From contig NZ_JIAI01000001.1 in the NCBI RefSeq assembly GCF_000620785.1, positions 806,001-870,000 on the forward strand: a DNA stretch of 64,000 nucleotides, written 5' to 3'. Positions within the stretch are counted from its first letter, which is position 1. Each line of letters begins with the position of its first letter. Below, piece by piece: positions 56,253 to 64,000 of the stretch. The notes below the pieces were generated by a model. That model had not been told where the DNA came from, made no database searches, and saw only the letters and a program-made list of their open reading frames with translations. The translations under genes were made by a program, and so were the position numbers. The stretch comes from Actinospineispora acaciae DSM 45401. GTDB lineage: Bacteria > Actinomycetota > Actinomycetes > Mycobacteriales > Pseudonocardiaceae.

Positions 56253-57557
56253 ATGAGCGCTGGCAGTGGAGTCGCCCCCTCCGCCGAGGACGGCACGCGA
56301 CACCGCCTCCCGATCCGCACGCTGATCGCGGCGAGCATCGGCAACGCGATCGAGTGGTACGACTGGACGATCTACGCGACGTTCAGCATCTACTTCGCCA
56401 GCCAGTTCTACCCGTCGGACAGCCCGGGCCTCGCGCTGGTCAAGACCTCGGCGACCTATGCATTGGCGTTCTTCTTCCGGCCGCTGGGCGGGTGGCTGCT
56501 CGGCCGGTTCGCCGACACCCAGGGCCGCCGGAAAGCGATGCTGCTGACGATCCTGCTGATGGCCGGTGGGTCGGCGGCGATCGGCCTGCTGCCCACCTAC
56601 GAGGACGTCGGCTGGCTGGCGCCGGCGCTGCTCACCCTCGCCAGGGTCGCGCAGGGCGTCTCGCTGGGCGGCGAGGTGTCCAACGCCTCGGCCTACCTGG
56701 CCGAGATCGCCCCGCCGGCCCGCCGGGGGCGCTACTCGTCGTTCTTCTACATCTCCACGGGCTCCGCGCTGCTGCTCGCCTCCCTGCTCGGCGCGTTGCT
56801 CGCCGCCGTGCTGGACAAGGCGCAGCTGGTGGACTTCGGCTGGCGCATCCCGTTCCTGATCGGCGGTGTGCTCGCGCTGGTCGGGCTCTGGCTGCGGCGC
56901 ACCCTGGCCGAGACCGAGCAGTTCGAGGACAACAAGGACAAGGCGGCGGCGGTGCGCTGGCCGCTGCTGGTGACCCTGCGTGAACACCCCAAGGCGGTCA
57001 TCCAGCTCGTCGGGTTCACCATGCTCTCGACGCTGTGCTACTACACGTTCTTCGCCGCGCTCACCCCGTTCGCCGTCACCTCCCGGCAGGCCGACCCCAA
57101 GGACGTCTTCCTGGCGCTCTCGGCCGGCACGGTGGTGTTCATCGCGACCCAGTACCCGTTCGGCGCGTTGTCCGACCGGTTCGGGCGCAAGCCGCAGATG
57201 CTGGTCTGGTCGGCCGGTTTCGCACTGCTCATCGTGCCGTTGTCGTACCTGGTCGGGCCGGGGCTGGCCGGTTTGACGGTGGTGTTCTGCGTCGGGCTGG
57301 CGCTCTACGCGCTGCTCAGCTCGATCGCGCCGGCGATCATGAGCGAGCTGTTCCCCACCGAGCTGCGCGGCATCGGCATCGGGGCCTGGTACAACATCAC
57401 GGTGGCGACCTTCGGCGGGACGGCGCCGCTGGTGATCACCGCGCTGGCCAACGCCGGGTACGACACCGCCTTCTTCTGGTACGTCGCGGTGGCGGCGGTG
57501 ATCGGGTTCGTGATCGTGCTGACCCTGCCGGAGACCAACCGGTCGGTGCTGCGGTAG
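56253..57557 (+). CDS. MHS-family MFS importer (metabolite:H+ symporter)
   Basis: A 434-residue 12-TM transporter starting at the ATG at 56253, six bases behind GGGAG. The MHS signature is seen in ASIGNAIEWYDWTIYATFSI, GGWLLGRFADTQGRRKAMLL, SLGGEVSNASAYLAEIAPP, and ALSDRFGRKPQMLVWSAGF, with LPETNRS at the C-terminus. Relatives import alpha-ketoglutarate, shikimate, proline/betaine or aromatic acids. Divergent from iclR, it probably takes up a substrate or relative for the amidohydrolase-TPP pathway. Confidence 0.93.
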   Translation: MSAGSGVAPSAEDGTRHRLPIRTLIAASIGNAIEWYDWTIYATFSIYFASQFYPSDSPGLALVKTSATYALAFFFRPLGGWLLGRFADTQGRRKAMLLTILLMAGGSAAIGLLPTYEDVGWLAPALLTLARVAQGVSLGGEVSNASAYLAEIAPPARRGRYSSFFYISTGSALLLASLLGALLAAVLDKAQLVDFGWRIPFLIGGVLALVGLWLRRTLAETEQFEDNKDKAAAVRWPLLVTLREHPKAVIQLVGFTMLSTLCYYTFFAALTPFAVTSRQADPKDVFLALSAGTVVFIATQYPFGALSDRFGRKPQMLVWSAGFALLIVPLSYLVGPGLAGLTVVFCVGLALYALLSSIAPAIMSELFPTELRGIGIGAWYNITVATFGGTAPLVITALANAGYDTAFFWYVAVAAVIGFVIVLTLPETNRSVLR

Positions 57558-57569
57558 CGAGCCCCTCGG

Positions 57570-58022
57570 GTGTCGGTCCCCCGGCTCGACGTGGTGCTCG
57601 CGGTGGTGGGCGCGTTACGGGCGGACGGGCTGGTCGCGGCGGTCGGCGGGTCCGGGCTGCTGGTGGCGCTGGGGCTCGCGGAGGTCGCTCACGATTGGGA
57701 CGTCACCGTCGACGCCCCGACATCGTCGGTCGCGGCGGCGCTGCGTCGGGGTGGCCTGGACTTCCGGGACGGCACCGAGCGCGGCGGGGTCTATGCCTCG
57801 GACGCCCGGTACGTGATCGACGGCGGCGACCACGACATCGACGTGCTGGTGAACTTCGCGCTGCGCGGGCCGGGCGGGGTCGTGCGGTTGCCCACGGTGG
57901 TCACCGGCTGCTGGCGCGGGCTTCCGCTGGCCGACCCGGAGGTGTGGGCGCGCGCGTACCGGCTGCTCGGCCGGGCGGCCAAGGCCACGGCCCTGGAGCG
58001 GCGCGAGCCGTTGACGTCGTGA
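57570..58022 (+). CDS. small nucleotidyltransferase-like protein of unknown function
   Basis: A 150-residue protein, starting at a GTG 12 bases after the MHS stop. GGSGLLVALGLAEVAHDWDV is reminiscent of a minimal nucleotidyltransferase fold (GGS followed by an acidic pair, here DWDVTVD), with a third acidic stretch GGDHDIDVLVNF. A short helical C-terminus follows. I do not recognise a named family. It might modify a nucleotide or be a toxin-antitoxin-like enzyme, but no partner gene is visible. It is translationally close to the MHS gene and probably co-transcribed. Confidence 0.65.
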   Translation: MSVPRLDVVLAVVGALRADGLVAAVGGSGLLVALGLAEVAHDWDVTVDAPTSSVAAALRRGGLDFRDGTERGGVYASDARYVIDGGDHDIDVLVNFALRGPGGVVRLPTVVTGCWRGLPLADPEVWARAYRLLGRAAKATALERREPLTS

Positions 58023-58062
58023 TCACCGCGCATTAGCGTTCGTTTCATCATAAGAATGTGAG

Positions 58063-58079
58063 CTTTCATATAAAGAAAG
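58063..58079. promoter_or_regulatory. inverted repeat upstream of the second iclR gene
   Basis: CTTTC-7-GAAAG spans 17 bases in an AT-rich segment that ends 13 bases before the IclR start codon. It is suitably placed for autoregulation. The surrounding 58031-58080 stretch is the AT-richest of this neighbourhood and presumably holds the promoter. Confidence 0.5.
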
Positions 58080-58092
58080 TAGCCGCGTCGCC

Positions 58093-58881
58093 ATGAGCGA
58101 GAAGAACGTCCTCACCTCCGCGCGCAGGGTGCTCGACGGACTGCGCGTCATCGCGCTCGCTCGTGGCCCGGTCGCGCTCTCCACGCTCGCGTCGAGCCTG
58201 GGCGTCTCGGAGGTCGCCGCGTACCGGGTCGCGTGCACGCTGATCTCCGCCGGGTATGTCCGTCCGGCCGCGTCCGGAGCCGCCGGGTACGAGCCGACCT
58301 GGCAGATCGTCGAGATGTCCACGGCGCTCCTGGAACGCACCGACCTGCGCAACGTGGCCCAGGGGCCGCTCGGCGAGCTCGCCGACGAGTACGGCGAGGC
58401 GATCACGGTCGCCATTCCCGAGGGTGACCACGTCGTCTTCGTGGACAAGATCAATGCGAATCGAAACGTCCAGTTCTACTGCGACACCGGGAAACGGTTG
58501 CCGCTGCACGTCGGGGCCGCTTCGCGGGCGATCCTGGCGAGAGCGCCGGAACAAGTGGTTAAGGAGTATCTGACGCGAGACCTGGTTGCCTACACCGACG
58601 CGACACAAACCGATCCCGACGCGATCCGCGAAGACATCGACCGAATTCGCGATCTCGGTTACGCTGTCAGCATCGGCGATGTCGAGGTGGGCATCTCCGC
58701 CGTCGGAGCGCCGATCCTCAATGGGAGGTCCGAGATCCTCGGCGCCGCCGCCATCGCGAACATCAGTGCGAAGTGGCAAGATTCCGTCATTCGTGAGCGG
58801 GGCGTACGGTTGTCTAGTATCTGCGCAAAGATCTCCGGCGAATGTGCGCAGCTCACTCAGTCATTCACCTTATCTCACTGA
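58093..58881 (+). CDS. IclR-family transcriptional regulator
   Basis: A 262-residue IclR protein starting at the ATG at 58093. The winged helix (VLDGLRVIALARGPVALSTL, then ASSLGVSEVAAYRVACTL) leads to the effector domain, with CDTGKRLPLHVGAASRAILA, LGYAVSIGDVEVGISAVGAP and ILGAAAIANIS. Codons become somewhat less GC-rich toward its end, unlike its neighbours. It heads a three-gene operon with a cupin and an amidase, separated by 13 and 2 bases. It most likely senses the amidase substrate or product. Confidence 0.93.
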   Translation: MSEKNVLTSARRVLDGLRVIALARGPVALSTLASSLGVSEVAAYRVACTLISAGYVRPAASGAAGYEPTWQIVEMSTALLERTDLRNVAQGPLGELADEYGEAITVAIPEGDHVVFVDKINANRNVQFYCDTGKRLPLHVGAASRAILARAPEQVVKEYLTRDLVAYTDATQTDPDAIREDIDRIRDLGYAVSIGDVEVGISAVGAPILNGRSEILGAAAIANISAKWQDSVIRERGVRLSSICAKISGECAQLTQSFTLSH

Positions 58882-58894
58882 GAGGGTAGGAACG

Positions 58895-59203
58895 ATGCAC
58901 CCCGTGGGAAACAAGATACTCTTCGAGAATGATCACGTTCGGGCGTGGCTGATCGACGTGGGGCCGGGCGACGAGCTCCCGATGCATCACCACCGCCTAC
59001 CATATCTGCTGGTCAACCTCGCGGATGGTGACCTGAGCGTCGGCACGCCCGACGACGAGCCGCTGAGGCGATCCCTTCGCGCCGGAACCGTAGAATGGCA
59101 CGACTCCGGAGAGGTCCACATGTTCGTCAACCAAGGCGCGGAGCACTACCAGAACATTCTGGTCGAGGTGAAGGCCGCGGACGATCCGGAGAGGCGGGCC
59201 TGA
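58895..59203 (+). CDS. small cupin-domain protein
   Basis: A 102-residue cupin starting at the ATG at 58895. Metal-binding motif 1 is ELPMHHHRLPYLLVNLADG, and motif 2 is GTVEWHDSGEVHMFVN. The start MHPVGNKILFENDHVRAWLI resembles cytoplasmic cupins of amide or nitrile operons. The function is unknown: a metal-dependent enzyme or a stabilising partner of the amidase are both possible. It lies 13 bases after iclR and two bases before the amidase, so all three are co-expressed. Confidence 0.85.
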   Translation: MHPVGNKILFENDHVRAWLIDVGPGDELPMHHHRLPYLLVNLADGDLSVGTPDDEPLRRSLRAGTVEWHDSGEVHMFVNQGAEHYQNILVEVKAADDPERRA

Positions 59204-59205
59204 CA

Positions 59206-60639
59206 TTGAGTAACCTTGCGGACGAGACGCGGTGGATGGACGCCACAGAGCAGGCACTCCTCGTCCGATCGGGAAAGGTGTCGGCGGCGGAGCTGCTGGA
59301 AGCGGCGATCGAACGAATACGCGCGCTGAATCCGAGCATCAACGCGGTCACCATGGAATGGTTCGATCACGCCCGCTCGCTCGTCGCCGACGGCTCACCC
59401 GGCGGACCGTTCGGCGGTGTCCCCTTTCTGCTGAAGGACTTCATGGCCCCGTACGCGGGGCAGCCGATGTCGAATGGCAATGCGCGACTGAAAAGCCTGG
59501 CCGCCCTGTCCGAGGCCGACTCGACCCTGGTCGCCAGGTTCCGGGCGGCGGGGCTCGTCACCGCCGGTCGCACGAACTCGCCGGAGTTCGCCACCATGGC
59601 GACCACGGAGCCGGCGGCGTGGGGGCCCACCCGGAACCCGTGGAACCTCGACCGCTCGACGGGCGGCTCGAGCGGCGGCGCGACGGCCGCTGTCGCGGCG
59701 GGGCTGGTTCCCGTCGCGCACGCCTCCGACGGGTCGGGCTCGATCAGGATCCCGTCCGCGCTCTGCGGAGTGGTGGGCCTGAAACCCTCCCGGGGCAGGA
59801 TCAGCGCCGGTCCCCTGGCCGACGAGTCGGGGCCCGCTGTCGCCCTCGGCGTCAGCCGGACGGTTCGGGACACGGCGGCGATGCTCGACGCCCTGAGCGG
59901 CCCCTCGGTCGGCGACCTCGTCGTCGCGCCGCCGCCTCAACGCCCCTACCGTCACGAGCTTGAAGCCGATCCGGCGCCGCTGCGCATCGGACTTCTCGAC
60001 CGCACTCCCCAGGGCGATCCCGTGCACCCCGACTGCGCGGAAGCCGTCCACGCCACGGCACGCCTGCTCGACGAGCTCGGACATCACGTCGAGCAGGCCC
60101 ACCCGGCCGCCCTCGAGCAGGACGCGGTCGGCGGCAGGAGCCCCATCGCCCTCGCCGCCACGGGTCCGCTGCTCGCGTCGTTCCGCCATCTCGAGGCAGC
60201 CCTGGGACGCGAGGTCACCGCCGCCGACGTCGAACCCTTCAGCTGGGCGATCTTCGAGCGGATCCGGGGCATCCCGGCCTACGACTACGCCGAGGCGATG
60301 GCGGCCGCCGCCCGCTATCGCCGAGAGGTACAGCGGTGGTGGGCAGACGGATACGACCTGCTACTCACGCCGACGACGGCCCAGCCGGCCCCGCCGATCG
60401 GCTCCTACGACGGCGACCTCGAACGCATCGCGTCCCTGGGAGCGAACTACATCGTCTTCACCCGGCCGTTCAACGTCACCGGCCAGCCCGCCATCAGCCT
60501 CCCGCTGAACTGGAGCCGTGACGGAATGCCGATCGGGGTGCAGCTCGTAGCCGCGTACGCCCGCGAGGACGTCCTCCTCTCCGTCTCCGCGCAGCTCGAA
60601 CGCGCCCGGCCGTGGCATCAGCGAACCCCGCCGGCGTGA
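59206..60639 (+). CDS. amidase-signature family hydrolase
   Basis: A 477-residue amidase, probably starting at the TTG at 59206. The amidase signature triad is visible: Lys in PFLLKDFMAPY, Ser in DRSTGGSSGGATAAVAAGL and the following Ser in ASDGSGSIRIPSALCG. Amidases hydrolyse carboxamides to acids plus ammonia, sometimes acting on aryl amides or allophanate. In the iclR-cupin-amidase operon the substrate is likely an environmental amide. The C-terminal region with FTRPFNVTGQPAISLPL is complete. Confidence 0.92.
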   Translation: MSNLADETRWMDATEQALLVRSGKVSAAELLEAAIERIRALNPSINAVTMEWFDHARSLVADGSPGGPFGGVPFLLKDFMAPYAGQPMSNGNARLKSLAALSEADSTLVARFRAAGLVTAGRTNSPEFATMATTEPAAWGPTRNPWNLDRSTGGSSGGATAAVAAGLVPVAHASDGSGSIRIPSALCGVVGLKPSRGRISAGPLADESGPAVALGVSRTVRDTAAMLDALSGPSVGDLVVAPPPQRPYRHELEADPAPLRIGLLDRTPQGDPVHPDCAEAVHATARLLDELGHHVEQAHPAALEQDAVGGRSPIALAATGPLLASFRHLEAALGREVTAADVEPFSWAIFERIRGIPAYDYAEAMAAAARYRREVQRWWADGYDLLLTPTTAQPAPPIGSYDGDLERIASLGANYIVFTRPFNVTGQPAISLPLNWSRDGMPIGVQLVAAYAREDVLLSVSAQLERARPWHQRTPPA

Positions 60640-60702
60640 GGTCGGCGGTCTGCTGGCGCGCTCGCACGGCGACGAGACGATCCCCGGCCGCCGGTTCCTT
60701 GA

Positions 60703-62247
60703 TCAGAACGGTGGTGGGGCGGGTGGGGGTCGTGGGGCGTGTGGGGGCATGATGGGTTGGCCTCGGGTGTGGTAGGTGTGTCCGAGTGGGCTGGTCCAGG
60801 TGAAGTGGCCTGGTCGTGGCTGGTGTAGTCGCCAGCCCAGTTTGTGTTTGTAGGGGTGGTGGCGGCCGCAGCCGGGGCCGAGGTTCCTTTGCGTGGTGGC
60901 GCCGCCGTGGGCGTGGTCGATGGTGTGGTCGAGGTCGCAGTGTCGGGCCGGGGCGCGGCAGCCGATGAAAGTGCAGGTGCGGTCGCGGACCTCGGTGTGC
61001 CGGGCCAACGCGGTGTGGGCGAAGCGGGCACTCGGGTTGTTGTCGAGGGCGGCGAGGAGCCGGTCGCGGTCGCGGTACTGGGCGGTGATCTCGGCGATCA
61101 CCCCGGCCCAGCGCCCGGCCTCGACAGGGTGCGCGGCGAGGTGTTCGAGCAGGTCGGCGGGCACGTGGATTTCCACGATGCCACCGGCGCAGCGCCCGCC
61201 CGAACGGTTGGTGGGGCGGCGTCGGATCGCGCCGGCCAGGATGAGGTAGCCGTCGTTGTCGACGACCGCGAACCGCCACCGCGCCCCGTGGGTTTGGGCC
61301 GCGACCAGGTCCCGGGCGGTCGGGGCGAGTATCGGGCCGAGGCCGGGGATCTCGCCGGGGTAATCGTCGCGGCCGAGCAGGGTGCCCAGCCCGACGCGGA
61401 TCTCCACCCCCGCCCGCGCTCCCGACGGCTTGTCCGGGGCGTGGGTGAGCATGTCGGCGATGATCTGGGCTCGGGTGTGGTGGTGGTAGCGGCCGTTGAG
61501 CAGCGCGCAGAACAGGTCGGCCTGGATCTGGGGCAGCCGCCCGGGATGCCCGGCGCGTTTGACGGCTTGGGCGAGGGCGCGGAGTCGTTCGGTGGCTGCG
61601 GCCGCTTCGTCGGGGGCGAGTCGGTGGGCGCTGATGGTGACGGTGCCGTCGCGGTCGAGGTAGGAGATCACCTCCCGCTCGCGCACCGCGCGGGCATAGC
61701 GGCGCCCGGCGTGGTCGGGGTCCACGGCGAGGATCGCGCGCAGCAACCGCGCCGCCAACTCCCCCGTCGTCAACGCAGGCGCGAGTGGGACCAGATGCGC
61801 GCTGATCGCCGCCACCTGCTCGCCCGACAGTCCGCAGTTCGCGTCGAGGTGGTCGGCGAACACCCACGCCTTGGCTCGGTCGATGCGCCCGGCCCACAAC
61901 GCGGCGAACACCGCCGGCAGCCGCGACACCACGGTCTGGGCGAACGCCAACTCCCGATCCGCGGTCCGCCCGGTCCATGTCAAGGCGGCCGAGATCTCCC
62001 CCGACGCCCACTCATACGCCTCATCAGCGCGCGCCGGGCCCACCAGACCTGGGGTGGTGCGCGAGACCTCCACCAGGGTGGCCAGCATCCGGGCCTGCTC
62101 GTGGGCAAGCTGGCGGGCCTGCGCTTGGAGCACCTCGATCACCTGATCGTTGGGCACCGCACCCAACCGCACCTGGGCCAGGGCCGCGGCCAGCTCCGGG
62201 CCTGGCGGCAGCTCCGCCAACCCCGCACCCGACGCGACCTGAACCAT
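60703..62247 (-). CDS. HNH endonuclease of the 13E12 repeat (DUF222) family
   Basis: A 514-residue protein. The N-terminal two thirds are DUF222 (EVLQAQARQLAHEQARMLAT, YLDRDGTVTISAHRLAPDEA); the C-terminal HNH reads RTCTFIGCRAPARHCDLDHT, then DHAHGGATTQRNLGPGCGRH, with Cys ligands. The Pro-rich tail is common. 13E12 proteins are multicopy in actinobacteria and some are LexA-regulated in Mycobacterium. The ATG is just four bases downstream of an SOS box. The biological role is unsettled; a DNA-damage-inducible nuclease, or a selfish element, are the usual ideas. Confidence 0.93.
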   Translation of the reverse strand: MVQVASGAGLAELPPGPELAAALAQVRLGAVPNDQVIEVLQAQARQLAHEQARMLATLVEVSRTTPGLVGPARADEAYEWASGEISAALTWTGRTADRELAFAQTVVSRLPAVFAALWAGRIDRAKAWVFADHLDANCGLSGEQVAAISAHLVPLAPALTTGELAARLLRAILAVDPDHAGRRYARAVREREVISYLDRDGTVTISAHRLAPDEAAAATERLRALAQAVKRAGHPGRLPQIQADLFCALLNGRYHHHTRAQIIADMLTHAPDKPSGARAGVEIRVGLGTLLGRDDYPGEIPGLGPILAPTARDLVAAQTHGARWRFAVVDNDGYLILAGAIRRRPTNRSGGRCAGGIVEIHVPADLLEHLAAHPVEAGRWAGVIAEITAQYRDRDRLLAALDNNPSARFAHTALARHTEVRDRTCTFIGCRAPARHCDLDHTIDHAHGGATTQRNLGPGCGRHHPYKHKLGWRLHQPRPGHFTWTSPLGHTYHTRGQPIMPPHAPRPPPAPPPF

Positions 62248-62250
62248 GAC

Positions 62251-62266
62251 TCGACCGTATGTTCGA
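62251..62266. promoter_or_regulatory. LexA (SOS) box upstream of the 13E12 HNH gene
   Basis: TCGACCGTATGTTCGA matches the actinobacterial SOS box TCGAAC-4-GTTCGA at 11 of the 12 defined positions. It lies four bases upstream of the start codon. LexA bound there would cover the promoter or start site. Similar boxes precede 13E12 genes in mycobacteria. Confidence 0.8.
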
Positions 62267-62508
62267 CCCCTGACAGTTTCCGAGTGGTCCAGTAGGCGGC
62301 TTTCGCAGGTTCACCCGATGGGACGAGCGCCAGGTGGTCACCCCAGGATGGCTGGGCACGGCGCTCGACGCCCGGCAACGCCTTCGGCGTCACCGGCCAC
62401 TGAATATCGTCTGATCCCGAAAGAACCCCGGGTCCCGAAAACGATCAAACAGACAAACGCGACCAGACTCACCCGCCCAAGCCGATGAACGGTGATGTGG
62501 ATGCGCGT
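62267..62508. other. intergenic region between the HNH gene and the dehydrogenase
   Basis: About 240 bases without a convincing gene. The left part carries the minus-strand promoter of the HNH gene. A short imperfect repeat of the form ATCCCGAAAGAACCCCGGGTC lies near 62410-62440. No strong terminator hairpin for the dehydrogenase gene is obvious. Confidence 0.4.
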
Positions 62509-63993
62509 TTACAGCGCCACGCAGACGTTCGTCGGTTCGGTGTAGAAGTGCAGCGAGTGCTCGCCGCCCTCCCGGCCGATGCCGGACAGGCCGACTCCGC
62601 CGAACGGGGAGCGCAGGTCGCGCAGGAACCATGTATTGACCCAGGACATGCCGACGCGCATCCGGCCGGCGACGCGGTGGCCGCGCTCCAGGTCGCGGGT
62701 CCAGACCGCGGCGGCCAGGCCGTAGCGGGTGTCGTTGGCCAGTCGGGTCGCCTCCTCCTCGGTGTCGAACGGGATGAGCGCGGCGACCGGGCCGAAGACC
62801 TCCTCGCGGGCCGCGCGGGCATCGTGGGGCAGTCCGGTCCAGAGGGTTGGCTCGATCCAGGCGCCCCGATCGAGGGAGCCGGCCAGCGAGGGCACGCCAC
62901 CGCCGGTGACGGTGGTGGCGCCCTCCGACTCGGCCAGACGGTAGTACGAGAGGACTTTCTCGCGGTGGGCCAGCGAGATCAGCGGCCCGGTCGTGGTTGA
63001 CGGGTCGTCGGGGCGGCCGGGCCGCAGGGCGCGGGCGCGGTCGGCAAGGCCGGCCACTACCTCGTCGAACACCGGGCGTTGCAGGTAGACCCGCTCGGTG
63101 CACAGGCATACCTGGCCGGTGTTGGTGAAGATCGATCGGGCCAGGCCGTCGACCGTGCGGGACAGGTCGGCGTCGGCGAATACGATCGCGGCGTTCTTGC
63201 CGCCCAGTTCGAAGGACACGGGGCGCACGTGTGGGGCCACCGCGCGCATGATCGCGGCTCCGGTGGCGGACTCGCCGGTGAAGGTGACGCCGTCCAGGTC
63301 GGGGTGGGTGGTGAGCCACTCGCCGGCGGAATCCGGGCCGAAGCCGTGGACCACGTTGACCACGCCGTCAGGGACGCCGGCTTCGGCGCAGATCTCGGCC
63401 AGCAGGGTGGCGGAGGACGGGGTCTCCTCGGAGGGTTTGATGACCACGGCGTTGCCGCCGGCCAGGGCGGGCGCGAGCTTCCAGGTGAGCAGGAGCAGGG
63501 GCAGGTTCCAGGGCACGATGATGCCTACGACGCCTAGCGGTTTGCGGAGCGCGTAGTTCAGGGCTCGGCGGCCGTCGGGGAGCTCGGTGAGGAAGGAGTC
63601 CAGGCCGCGGGCGGCGGTGACGTCGGCGAACGCCCGGAAGTTGGCCACCGCGCGGGCCACGTCGAGCTCGCGGGCCAGCGCCAACGGCTTGCCGGTGTCG
63701 GCCACCTCGGCGGCGAGCAGGTCGTCGAAGCGGGCCTCTACGCGATCCGCTATGCGGCGAAGTAGGGCCACTCGTTCCGGGACGCTCGTGTTGCCCCAGG
63801 CGCCGTCGACCGCCTTGCGGGCCGCCGCGACGGCCTGGTCGACCGTGTTCCGGTCGGCCTCGGCCACCTGGGCCACCAGTGAGCCGTCCACCGGGCTGAT
63901 CTTGTCGAAGGTGTTGCCGGGCGGCAGGAACGCTCCGCCGACATAGTTTCGCAACGTCTTGGCCGCCACCGTGTCATCGTGGGGCGGGCGCAC
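62509..63993 (-). CDS. aldehyde dehydrogenase, 2-hydroxymuconic semialdehyde dehydrogenase-like; start near the window edge
   Basis: A 494-residue aldehyde dehydrogenase. The NAD-binding region is VPWNLPLLLLTWKLAPALAG with VIKPSEETP, the catalytic Glu is in SFELGGKNAAIVFADADLS, and the catalytic Cys is in NTGQVCLCTERVYLQRPVFD. The N-terminal VGGAFLPPGNTFDKISPVDG and GQVCL-TERVY are typical of 2-hydroxymuconic semialdehyde dehydrogenases (DmpC/XylG/PraB), which act in meta-cleavage of catechols. Starts at GTG 63993 or 63969 are possible; the frame stays open to the window edge, so a still earlier start cannot be excluded. A catechol meta-pathway probably continues upstream. Confidence 0.9.
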   Translation of the reverse strand: MRPPHDDTVAAKTLRNYVGGAFLPPGNTFDKISPVDGSLVAQVAEADRNTVDQAVAAARKAVDGAWGNTSVPERVALLRRIADRVEARFDDLLAAEVADTGKPLALARELDVARAVANFRAFADVTAARGLDSFLTELPDGRRALNYALRKPLGVVGIIVPWNLPLLLLTWKLAPALAGGNAVVIKPSEETPSSATLLAEICAEAGVPDGVVNVVHGFGPDSAGEWLTTHPDLDGVTFTGESATGAAIMRAVAPHVRPVSFELGGKNAAIVFADADLSRTVDGLARSIFTNTGQVCLCTERVYLQRPVFDEVVAGLADRARALRPGRPDDPSTTTGPLISLAHREKVLSYYRLAESEGATTVTGGGVPSLAGSLDRGAWIEPTLWTGLPHDARAAREEVFGPVAALIPFDTEEEATRLANDTRYGLAAAVWTRDLERGHRVAGRMRVGMSWVNTWFLRDLRSPFGGVGLSGIGREGGEHSLHFYTEPTNVCVAL

Positions 63994-64000
63994 GAGGAAG

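Overview
This is very GC-rich actinomycete DNA: densely packed genes, many GTG/TTG starts, IdeR/DmdR-type iron boxes, GntR/TetR/IclR regulators and a 13E12-type HNH gene behind an SOS box. A Pseudonocardiaceae-like host is plausible but is only an inference. I saw no tRNA, rRNA, CRISPR array or insertion sequence.

Region 1 (1-14.8 kb) is catabolic. It holds a partial aldo/keto reductase and an FAD-linked oxidase. Next comes a minus-strand operon (SDR, TPP enzyme, cupin, and a three-subunit molybdenum hydroxylase), then a DHA2 exporter with a divergent TetR gene and a GntR regulator. An NCS1 transporter-pxpA-pxpC operon follows, in which pxpB survives only as a 40-codon relic. A 13-bp motif recurs in front of three of these transcription units and probably marks the GntR regulon.

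Region 2 (15-48.6 kb) is a siderophore locus. dhbA-C-E-B make and activate 2,3-dihydroxybenzoate (DHB). A free-standing aryl carrier protein lies 22 kb away beside a flavin-dependent halogenase, which implies a chlorinated catechol. A 4,401-residue NRPS (C-A-T-E-C-T-C-A-T-C-A-T-TE) has adenylation codes that I read as a basic amino acid, N5-acyl-N5-hydroxyornithine and N5-hydroxyornithine. A siderophore reductase, a binding lipoprotein and an EntS-like exporter share its operon. A MacB-type ABC exporter with two adaptor proteins and an antiporter lies alongside. Five iron boxes mark dhbA, the reductase-NRPS operon, the carrier-halogenase pair and both sides of the ABC exporter. The predicted product is a halogenated catecholate-hydroxamate, related in kind to mirubactin and chlorocatechelin as I remember them.

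Region 3 (48.6-64 kb) is again catabolic. It holds two more TPP-dependent enzymes, an Lrp-type regulator, and an iclR-amidohydrolase-TPP-ABC transporter operon divergent from an MHS transporter. An iclR-cupin-amidase operon, the SOS-boxed HNH gene and a 2-hydroxymuconic-semialdehyde-type dehydrogenase at the window edge complete it.
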